64,000 nt of DNA from Pseudomonas helvetica. GTDB taxonomy: Bacteria > Pseudomonadota > Gammaproteobacteria > Pseudomonadales > Pseudomonadaceae. The position numbers were made by a program, and so were the translations under genes. This document shows positions 58,073-64,000 of this stretch, in pieces. Location of the stretch: NCBI RefSeq assembly GCF_039908645.1, contig NZ_CP150917.1, positions 1,460,501 through 1,524,500 of the forward strand. The letters are read 5' to 3'. The notes beneath the pieces were generated by a model. The model searched no databases. It saw nothing but the letters and a program-made list of their open reading frames with translations, and had not been told where the DNA came from. The number at the start of each line of letters is the position of its first letter. Position 1 is the first letter of the stretch.

Positions 58073-58465
58073 GTGGACGAGAAACAACGTTACGCCGACG
58101 GCATGCAAGTGCGTCGCGCGGTGCTCGGCGATGCTCATGTCGATCGCAGCCTGGCGACCCTGACCGAGTTCAATTCGGAGTTTCAGGACATGATCACCCG
58201 CCACGCCTGGGGTGACATCTGGACCCGCCCTGGCTTGCCACGCCACACCCGCAGCCTGATCACCATCGCCATGCTGATCGGCATGAACCGCAACGAAGAG
58301 CTGAAACTGCACCTGCGTTGCGCGGCGAACAATGGCGTCACCCGCGCCGAGATCAAGGAAGTGCTGATGCAGAGCGCGATCTACTGTGGCATCCCGGCGG
58401 CCAATGCAACCTTCCACCTGGCCGAGTCGGTGTGGGATGAGTTGGGTGTCGAATCGCGCGAGTAA
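58073..58465 (+). CDS. pcaC: 4-carboxymuconolactone decarboxylase
   Basis: 130 residues, GTG start at 58073 (GAGGAGTG upstream). CMD/AhpD-like fold: TRPGLPRHTRSLITIAMLIG, LKLHLRCAANNGVTRAEIKE, QSAIYCGIPAANATFHLAES. Decarboxylates 4-carboxymuconolactone; last gene of the cluster. Confidence 0.95.
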   Translation: MDEKQRYADGMQVRRAVLGDAHVDRSLATLTEFNSEFQDMITRHAWGDIWTRPGLPRHTRSLITIAMLIGMNRNEELKLHLRCAANNGVTRAEIKEVLMQSAIYCGIPAANATFHLAESVWDELGVESRE

Positions 58466-58473
58466 TTACCTTA

Positions 58474-58497
58474 GGCCCTGACGCGATTGTCAGGGCC
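58474..58497 (+). terminator. Stem-loop after pcaC
   Basis: Perfect nine-base stem ggccctgac/gtcagggcc with a six-base loop, nine bases beyond the pcaC stop. No T-run follows, so it may be a mRNA end-protecting structure more than an intrinsic terminator. Confidence 0.6.
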
Positions 58498-58521
58498 GCA
58501 ACGCTTCAGCGACGGCGTACC

Positions 58522-59421
58522 TCAATGAGAGTTGCTGTCCCAGAACCAGCTCCACACGCCAGGCAAATGCACCGGTTGGTTGGCATCGCGCACGGTACGG
58601 GCCATGGCGGCGCGTTGCACGGCAGCCTGGTCGTCGTAAAACGGTTTGGCGGCGGTTGTCACACCGGTCTCGCGGGCGCAGTCGAGCAGAATCTGTAGAT
58701 ACTCCCCCATGTGCCAGGACGTGTAGCGATTGAGGTCGTGAAACGTCACCACCACTGGAATAACACCGTCGACTGTCGGCAGTTCACCAGCCGCAATCCG
58801 TTCGCGCACCTCGGACATTTGCCTGAGCATGTTGGAACGTCGGCGCGGGCTGCCATTGAAGCCCCATATCTTGCCGTCATTGGCGCTCAGGTCGGTCAGC
58901 AGTACATGCAAACCATGTTGTTGATAGGCGGCGAAGGTGCGTTTGTCGTAATTCCAGAACGGCGGCCGCAACAGCACCGGCGTGCTGCCGGTGATCGCCG
59001 CAATGTCCGCAGAGCCTTGGGTGAGCGACTGTTCGAGTTCTTCCGGGGAGAGCGAGCGGTGATTGGTATGCCACTGCGTGGCGGTGTGGAAGCCCAGGGT
59101 CTGGCCCTCGGCATGTTCACGCTGCATGATTTTTTTGCCCAGTTCGCTGCCACCGGCCCGGGGGGCTTGTGTCTGCACGAAGAACACCGCCTTGATACCC
59201 GGCTCAATCGGGTTGTTGGCAAGCACGTCGAGAACGGCACTGGTCGGATTGAAAAAACTGGACGCGCTTGGACCATCGTCGAAGGTCAGCAAAAAGCGGA
59301 TCGGCGGGGTCGAGCGCAGAATCTGCTCGGTCTTCGGGGTCAGTTCGATCGGCGGGCCGATACAGCCGCTGAGGCCGACCGTTACGGCAAGGACGGATAA
59401 GACAGCAGCGATCAGTTTCAT
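58522..59421 (-). CDS. Polysaccharide deacetylase (NodB-type) lipoprotein
   Basis: 299 residues. Lipobox LSGC (Cys20). CE4 domain: TFDDGP (46-51) supplies the Asp, LGFHTATQWHTNHRSL the two metal His, and RPPFWNYD the Arg-Pro-Pro-Phe motif. The metal-binding motif normally reads HSxxHP; here it is H-x(5)-H-x-x-H, so ligands are a little unusual. Acts on N-acetylated glycans or peptidoglycan in the periplasm, by family. Convergent with the pca cluster. Confidence 0.85.
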   Translation of the reverse strand: MKLIAAVLSVLAVTVGLSGCIGPPIELTPKTEQILRSTPPIRFLLTFDDGPSASSFFNPTSAVLDVLANNPIEPGIKAVFFVQTQAPRAGGSELGKKIMQREHAEGQTLGFHTATQWHTNHRSLSPEELEQSLTQGSADIAAITGSTPVLLRPPFWNYDKRTFAAYQQHGLHVLLTDLSANDGKIWGFNGSPRRRSNMLRQMSEVRERIAAGELPTVDGVIPVVVTFHDLNRYTSWHMGEYLQILLDCARETGVTTAAKPFYDDQAAVQRAAMARTVRDANQPVHLPGVWSWFWDSNSH

Positions 59422-59570
59422 GTGTTTGCTTTGGCCTACGACAGATCAGGACGAATGCAGACTGTCGGTGCGCGGTTATTCACCACGCCGCCAACCGTCG
59501 CTCCCATGGAAGTCTCCATAGGAGCATAACGGTGCTGAACGGTTCATGTCCTCGCGGTATTTTTATCGCT

Positions 59571-60833
59571 TTAGAGCAGGCTGATCGGATAGCTGACGAT
59601 CAGGCGGTTTTCGTCGAACTCGTTGTTGCTGTAGTCCCGACGCATGGTCGAGTTGCGCCACCTGACGTTGAGGTTTTTCAGGCTGCCACTTTGCACGGTG
59701 TAGCCGATTTCGCTCTCGCGGCCCCATTCCTTGCCGTCGGTGACGGTCCCGGTGTGCACATTAGAACCGCTGATGTAGCGGTTCATCAGGGTCAGACCGG
59801 GAATGCCGAGGGCAGCGAAGTTGTAGTCGTGGCGCAGTTGCCAGGATTTCTCCCGGGCGTTGTCGTAGCTCGAGTTGTAACTGTCGTTGGCCAGCGTCCC
59901 GCCGCTGGTGCCATTGACCCGCATCCAGGCATTGTCGCCGGTGAGTTTCTGCAAGCCGACATAGAAGGTGTTGCCGCCATATTTGGCCGAGAACAGCCCG
60001 GACCAGGTTTTGTTATCGAGGTCGCCGGCCCGTGCGCTGCCATCTTCCTTGCCATAGAAGAAGCCAAGGTTGGCGCCCAGCGTCCAGTCGCCCAGTGGCT
60101 GGGTGTGGACCAGGTTGATAAATTGCTGGCTGTAGATGTCCTTGAGCTGGGCATTCCACACCCCGATTTGCGTGCGCTTGTCGTTGAAGCTGTATTCGGC
60201 GCCTTCAAAGTTGAAACGGTCGGAGGTGAAGGCGGGTTTGCCGGTCATCGACATGTCACTCATGCTGCTGTCGTCACGCGGGCTGTTAGCGCGCATCTGA
60301 CCGCCGTAGAGCGTCAGGCCGTCGATTTCCTTCGAGGTGATCTGGCCACCGCGAAACGTTTGCGGCAACGAACGCCCATCGTCCGAACGCAGGATCGGCA
60401 ACACCGGCATCCACTCACCGACTTTCAACTCGGTCTTGGAAAGCTTCGCCTTGAACGCCACACCCAGACGTCCGAAGTTATCGGCGGGGCGACCATCGTG
60501 GTCCAGCGGCAGCAGCTGCGTCCCGCCGGTGCCGCGTCCGCCATCGAGCTTCACCGAGTACAGGCCCAATACGTCCATGCCGAAACCGACGGTGCCCTGG
60601 GTGAACCCGGATTTGGCATCGAGGATGAAGCTTTGCGTCCATTCTGCCGCTGTTCCTTGCGCCTTGGTCGGGTTGGTGAAATTGCGGTTGAAGTAGAAGT
60701 TGCGCAGGTTGAGGTTGGCCTGGGCGCCGTCTAGAAAGCCTGACTCTTCGGCTAGCGCCGGGAGGGCTGCGCTGACCAGTGCGGTGGTCAATAGAGTCGG
60801 CAAAAGCTGTTTTGCACAGGTGGAAGGCTTCAT
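59571..60833 (-). CDS. OprD-family outer-membrane porin
   Basis: 420 residues, the OprD/Opd length. Sec signal peptide ending PALAEES, then SGFLDGAQANLNLRNFYFNR, the usual start of OprD beta-strands; ends LIVSYPISLL. Substrate-specific diffusion channel, of the OpdK/PhaK aromatic-acid branch or a basic amino acid branch, which sequence inspection cannot decide. The neighbouring pca genes favour an aromatic-acid substrate, by inference. Confidence 0.9.
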   Translation of the reverse strand: MKPSTCAKQLLPTLLTTALVSAALPALAEESGFLDGAQANLNLRNFYFNRNFTNPTKAQGTAAEWTQSFILDAKSGFTQGTVGFGMDVLGLYSVKLDGGRGTGGTQLLPLDHDGRPADNFGRLGVAFKAKLSKTELKVGEWMPVLPILRSDDGRSLPQTFRGGQITSKEIDGLTLYGGQMRANSPRDDSSMSDMSMTGKPAFTSDRFNFEGAEYSFNDKRTQIGVWNAQLKDIYSQQFINLVHTQPLGDWTLGANLGFFYGKEDGSARAGDLDNKTWSGLFSAKYGGNTFYVGLQKLTGDNAWMRVNGTSGGTLANDSYNSSYDNAREKSWQLRHDYNFAALGIPGLTLMNRYISGSNVHTGTVTDGKEWGRESEIGYTVQSGSLKNLNVRWRNSTMRRDYSNNEFDENRLIVSYPISLL

Positions 60834-61259
60834 GAAGTCGGGTCTCTCTAATTGTTAGGGATGAAGCAGGACGCAGCCGCAACCAAGGGGTTGCAGACAA
60901 AAATTCGAATTCGGGTCAACGAACGGGAGAGATCAGCCGGAGCGGGTAGGGTGTGCAGTCATGGTGCCGGACCTGTTGTTATTGGTTCTTGTAGGTGGGG
61001 GAATGGTGCGGGGGATCAAGGGCGGGATTCAATCGGGCGTACCGGGTTTTGGGCGATAATCGAACACAAATCGACGCCTGTCGGATCACCAGCGGTATGA
61101 AGCATTGTTAATTAAATCCCATAGTTATTCGGGGCAATAATGGGTGTCTGCCTGTGTGTTCTATTAATGACGCATTGCTGTCCAGTGGCTATTAAATAGA
61201 AGGGCCTATTACTTTGGTTGTAAGCGCTTTCTTACAGTTCTTGTTGTCATTAAACGACT

Positions 61260-61308
61260 ATCGATAATCGCCAGTTAACCTTAAGAAACGGTGTTATCGA
61301 TTATCGTG
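61260..61308. promoter_or_regulatory. Pair of PcaR-box-like sites
   Basis: atcgataatcgcc (61260-61272) and gttatcgattatcgtg (61293-61308) hold the 9-base core cgataatcg and its inverse cgattatcg, 27 bases apart. The same nonamer forms the core of the perfect inverted repeat before pcaR. It could serve the porin on the left, the RiPP operon on the right, or both. Confidence 0.5.
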
Positions 61309-61357
61309 AAACGGTTTAAAGGGAGCCGTGGGGATGGCTGGAAAAGAGCAGTGGTCT

Positions 61358-61366
61358 TGCTATATT
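61358..61366 (+). promoter_or_regulatory. Candidate extended -10 promoter of the RiPP operon
   Basis: tgctatatt fits TGn-TATAAT in five of six -10 positions plus the extended TG. The -35 region 17 bases upstream is poor (ctggaa). It would give a leader of about 80 bases before the precursor ATG. Confidence 0.4.
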
Positions 61367-61452
61367 CAAAGTCCCCAGGACGGGCGAGGGAAAGTTACAT
61401 GCTTCGTCAGGGGTGCATTTTTCGTCGTGCCGAAATAACAAGGAGAAGTACC

Positions 61453-61710
61453 ATGAGCAATAAAGTCAATCAGCAAACCTTGGCCACGGTTGTTGGACGT
61501 GCGGTGCTGGATCCGGGGTTTGCCGATGCACTTCACAATGATCCTGCCTCGGCAGCTAAAAATATTGGTGTGCATCTAAGTGCTGATGAAATTGCGGCGG
61601 TTAAAGGCATTGATGCTGCAAAACTGTCGGCTGCCTCTGCCGGTATTCGAAATAATCTGGGGACGCGTGCCATATTTGATACCCAGCAACAGCAAGCGCG
61701 CATGGATTAA
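61453..61710 (+). CDS. Putative RiPP precursor (NHLP/Os1348-like leader)
   Basis: 85 residues from the ATG at 61453, with AGGAGA eight bases upstream. Residues 8-56 (LATVVGRAVLDPGFADALHN, ADEIAAVKGID) match in pattern the helical leader of NHLP-clan RiPP precursors (RAVxDPxFxxxLxxDP...LTxxExxALxxLD). The rest (SAASAGIRNNLGTRAIFDTQ then QQQARMD) has no Cys and ends in an Asp. It is followed by the genes of an acetyltransferase, an HEXXH protein and a DUF692 enzyme, so a modified peptide is expected. Which residues are changed is unknown. No GG cleavage site is obvious. Confidence 0.72.
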   Translation: MSNKVNQQTLATVVGRAVLDPGFADALHNDPASAAKNIGVHLSADEIAAVKGIDAAKLSAASAGIRNNLGTRAIFDTQQQQARMD

Positions 61711-61721
61711 CGGCCGGTGAT

Positions 61722-61774
61722 GCCATTTGGCGTACCCCGAAAGGTGGGTCTTTCACGCAGGTACGCCGAATGGC
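61722..61774 (+). terminator. Long stem-loop between precursor and enzyme genes
   Basis: gccatttggcgtacc (61722-61736) pairs with ggtacgccgaatggc (61760-61774) in 14 of 15 positions plus one G-T; the 23-base loop holds a second small stem gaaag/ctttc. It starts 11 bases after the precursor stop codon. A partial terminator or RNA-processing site giving more precursor than enzyme is the likely purpose. Confidence 0.75.
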
Positions 61775-61823
61775 TTTATGAAGTGTCATGAGGCACAGCG
61801 GTCGAGCGCGGAGTGAATGACTC

Positions 61824-62300
61824 ATGCCTGTCACCTTGGCTCCAATGGATAACGCGGACTTTGCAACGTTCGCCGAAAGAGCCGTTGCTGAATATGGTGA
61901 CGGTATGGTCGTCTCGGGTGAGTGGGCCCATGAGGAGGCCTCGCAAAGGGCACGCAGTGTCTTCGAGCAGTTGTTGCCGCAAGGGCGACTGACTGAAAAA
62001 AACCAACTCTGGGTGATCAAGGATCAGGAGCGTCGTATTGGCGAGTTGTGGGTCGCCGAGCGACACACCGGTGCCGGCAAGAGTGCCTTCATCCTGGATA
62101 TCTACATTGACCCTGGAGAGCGCCGCCAGGGTTATGCGAAACAATCACTGTTGGCCCTCGAGTCATGGGCACGCCAGGCGGGATGCGAAGAAGTGCGACT
62201 GCACGTCTTTGGTCGCAACGATGCGGCGCGTCGTCTTTATGAACAATCAGGGTATGGCATCGCCAGTCTGACGATGGCGAAGCCGTTGCCGCCTACCTAA
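61824..62300 (+). CDS. GNAT-family N-acetyltransferase
   Basis: 158 residues. Acetyl-CoA motif A: FILDIYIDPGERRQGYAKQS (Arg/Gln-x-x-Gly-x-Ala loop), and C-terminal VFGRNDAARRLYEQSGYG. It lies 15 bases before the HEXXH gene, so same operon. In a RiPP context it could acetylate the product as tailoring or self-protection, which is inference. Confidence 0.88.
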   Translation: MPVTLAPMDNADFATFAERAVAEYGDGMVVSGEWAHEEASQRARSVFEQLLPQGRLTEKNQLWVIKDQERRIGELWVAERHTGAGKSAFILDIYIDPGERRQGYAKQSLLALESWARQAGCEEVRLHVFGRNDAARRLYEQSGYGIASLTMAKPLPPT

Positions 62301-62314
62301 GGGAAGGTTGAAAA

Positions 62315-63475
62315 ATGGAAATCGGGAACAGTGGTCTGCGTGAGCTATCCGATGACGAGTTGTTTCAGGGCACGACATTCCTGCCGGACACGGATCCTTC
62401 ACGATTTGACGTATTGCTGGAACGTGTCAGTCGAAATCGCTACACAAGTTTTGTTGCGCTGTACACCGAACTTTTTCAACTGTTTCCCAATGCTCCGCAG
62501 TTGGCGGAGTTTTTCGAGCAGGCATTCAATCTTATTGTGCCGCCGACCCGCGAGCAGCGCGTGATTATTAATGATCCGGTGTTTCAAGTGTGGAGTGTAT
62601 TGACGGCTCATTATGCCAACCTGGTTATCACGAAAAAGGCGGCGAATACCGATGAGTTAGAGCGCATGTTGATCGAGTTCCCACTGATGCTGGCGCGGGT
62701 GAAAAAGAACGACAGTGTTCACATGAATGATTATTGCCCGCCGGTGTATCGTTTTAATGTTGATCCGTTGGTGATGAGAGTGGCACCGCCCAGTTATGAG
62801 TTTCCGGAAGATGAAGCAACCCGTAAACAATTGGAACGTCATGGTCATTCCGTGAGTTTCTTTTGCGATGTGGTGAATATCGCGCTGTTGCGGATAGAAC
62901 ACTCGTGGCCCGCCTGTCGCGAGCAGTTTAGAAAACTGGTCAAGTCCATATGTTATTTGCCCGATGGTTCATTTCGAAGCTGCTCGGCTTCGCGCTTCAC
63001 CGGGATCATCCTCATCTCGAACCGGGATGATTCGATTCTCGACCTGGAAGAGTCGCTGGTGCATGAGGCCACTCATCAGTTGCTCTACAACATTGTCGAA
63101 GTGTGCCCGGTCGTCAGGGATGAGACCTCGCGGGAGGCATTGTTCACCTTGCCGTGGTCGGGGCAGAAGCGTGACCTCTATGGTTATTTTCATGCGTTTT
63201 TCGTGTACGTCGCGTTGGTCAAATACCTGGAGCGGGTTCGTTCGCGCTCGTCCCATGAACTGCAGCGGGCACAAAAACGCCTGGTGTTCATCCTGCAAGG
63301 CTTGATCAAGGCGTTACCGGATTTCGAAGCGTGCGCGGATTTCACCCCTCAGGGCCGCCAACTGCTGGAAAACCTGATCAAAGAAGTCAGGGCGCTGGAA
63401 ACTCAACACGCCGCGTTGTTGGCGATATCGGGCGCTGCGGCGGGGGCTAAACGCATGCTGGGCCTGACCGGTTGA
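62315..63475 (+). CDS. HEXXH-motif putative peptide-modification protein
   Basis: 386 residues. The motif HEATH at 250-254 (LEESLVHEATHQLLYNIVEV) and later YFHAFFVYVALVKY (His293, possible third ligand) fit the family named for HEXXH peptide-modifying proteins in RiPP clusters (TIGR04267, by my recollection). Mostly helical, cytoplasmic, no membrane segment. AGGGAAGG precedes the ATG. Activity in this family is largely unproven; some members act as metalloenzymes on the precursor. The MNIO gene starts 16 bases later. Confidence 0.78.
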   Translation: MEIGNSGLRELSDDELFQGTTFLPDTDPSRFDVLLERVSRNRYTSFVALYTELFQLFPNAPQLAEFFEQAFNLIVPPTREQRVIINDPVFQVWSVLTAHYANLVITKKAANTDELERMLIEFPLMLARVKKNDSVHMNDYCPPVYRFNVDPLVMRVAPPSYEFPEDEATRKQLERHGHSVSFFCDVVNIALLRIEHSWPACREQFRKLVKSICYLPDGSFRSCSASRFTGIILISNRDDSILDLEESLVHEATHQLLYNIVEVCPVVRDETSREALFTLPWSGQKRDLYGYFHAFFVYVALVKYLERVRSRSSHELQRAQKRLVFILQGLIKALPDFEACADFTPQGRQLLENLIKEVRALETQHAALLAISGAAAGAKRMLGLTG

Positions 63476-63491
63476 CGCCAGGGAGGCGGAC

Positions 63492-64000
63492 ATGGCGATG
63501 TTTGATGCTTCGCAATTTCCGGAGGCCGGCGTCGGGCTGGAATACCATTTGCCACGGCACACGCCTCAGGATGAGTTATCGGAGGAGGGGCTCGACCCGA
63601 CCGTCGAACGGATTCTCGCCGAGGGCTTGCCACATTTTGATTACGTCGAGTTTCAGCCGACGCACTGCATTCTGGAACCGCGTCTGCTTGAGCTCGGTGC
63701 GCAAGTACCGAGCTTGCTGCATTCTTCCAGTTTGTCCTTGGGCAGTGTGGGCATCGCGATGGACCGCGAGTTTCTGAAAATGACTCGGCGGCTGTGCGAG
63801 AAGACCCGCTCGCCCTGGCTGGCCGAGCATATTTCCTGGTCGCGGTTTCACGGAGGCGACACTCAGCATTTCATTCTGCCGACCCTGGCCCAAGAGGTGG
63901 CTGACACGGTGGTGGCCAACGCCATTGAATTGCGTGACCTCACGGCAACGCTGCTGGTACTGGAAAACGCGCCGCGGTTGTTTTCGTTGCAGGATACACA
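63492..64000 (+). CDS. DUF692-family MNIO enzyme, truncated by window end
   Basis: Open from ATG 63492 (GGGAGGCGGAC upstream) to the last base, 169 residues seen of an expected 280-300. Family landmarks: VGLEYHLP, FDYVEFQPTHC (Glu53), SLLHSSSLSLGSVG (His77), WLAEHISWS (Glu112, His113) and LVLENAPRLF (Glu158), in the same order as in the bufB-type enzyme at 24.3 kb. The Glu at FDYVEF, His at LLHSS and Glu/His at AEHISW correspond to iron ligands. It should oxidise the precursor at the Asp, Cys or another residue. Divergent enough from the bufB product to be a separate subfamily. Confidence 0.88.
   Translation, partial: MAMFDASQFPEAGVGLEYHLPRHTPQDELSEEGLDPTVERILAEGLPHFDYVEFQPTHCILEPRLLELGAQVPSLLHSSSLSLGSVGIAMDREFLKMTRRLCEKTRSPWLAEHISWSRFHGGDTQHFILPTLAQEVADTVVANAIELRDLTATLLVLENAPRLFSLQDT

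Larger units (their letters stand above)
60834..61452. other. Long AT-richer divergent region
   Basis: 619 bases between the porin gene and the RiPP precursor, lower in G+C than its neighbours. It holds the PcaR-like pair (61260-61308) and an extended -10 candidate (61358-61366). No gene is supported. Confidence 0.6.

Overview
This 64 kb window looks like the chromosome of a Pseudomonas of the fluorescens group. The evidence is a G+C-rich core gene set, a bra/liv branched-chain amino acid operon, a complete pca (protocatechuate) cluster under an IclR-type PcaR, OprD-type porin, RapA, DinG, NhaA and PdxH genes, and many REP-type palindromes built on the 'gtaggagcaaggcttgc' and 'gcgagggagcttgctccc' words. 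Species cannot be fixed from the sequence alone. No rRNA, tRNA, CRISPR array or prophage was recognised.

Layout. 0.2-7.4 kb: penicillin-acylase-like lipoprotein, an isochorismatase-fold protein whose catalytic Cys position is Ser, two SEC-C zinc-motif proteins, small envelope proteins, a collagen-like glycine-rich secreted protein and a CopD-like membrane protein. 7.4-18.8 kb: dinG, an agarase-like glycoside hydrolase, a beta-lactamase-fold esterase, an OmpA-like lipoprotein with a lysine-rich tail, pdxH, a glycine-zipper lipoprotein, nhaA and a PLP enzyme. 18.9-23.0 kb: FAD oxidoreductase, lipoprotein, and a divergent SDR/LysR pair. 23.0-25.6 kb: a four-gene bufferin (copper-binding RiPP) operon with precursor, DUF692 MNIO enzyme, DUF2063 partner and DoxX protein. 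25.8-30.8 kb: braC-D-E-F-G transporter operon with a hairpin after braC. 31.7-33.9 kb: a 725-residue FtsZ/tubulin-like protein. 34-41.7 kb: a beta-hydroxyacid dehydrogenase overlapping tail to tail with an MHYT-GGDEF-EAL protein, an MFS transporter, and rapA. 41.9-46.8 kb: small proteins, a repeat-rich tract, a complete IS3-family element with a -1 frameshift signal, and a Pit phosphate transporter. 47.5-58.5 kb: pcaR, pcaK, catIJ-type CoA-transferase genes, pcaF, pcaHG, pcaT, pcaB, pcaD, pcaC, i.e. uptake of 4-hydroxybenzoate-type substrates and the whole protocatechuate branch of the beta-ketoadipate pathway to succinyl-CoA and acetyl-CoA. 58.5-60.8 kb: a polysaccharide deacetylase lipoprotein and an OprD-family porin. 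61.4-64.0 kb: an apparently undescribed RiPP locus that runs off the right edge.

The most notable system is the right-edge locus: an 85-residue NHLP/Os1348-like precursor ending in Asp, followed by a strong intergenic stem-loop, a GNAT acetyltransferase, an HEXXH-type putative peptide-modifying protein and a DUF692 (MNIO) enzyme. Two copies of the nonamer that forms the core of the putative PcaR operators lie upstream of it, between it and the OprD porin gene. The window therefore holds two unrelated-looking MNIO/RiPP systems, the bufferin operon and this one. The second highlight is the stand-alone tubulin-like GTPase.
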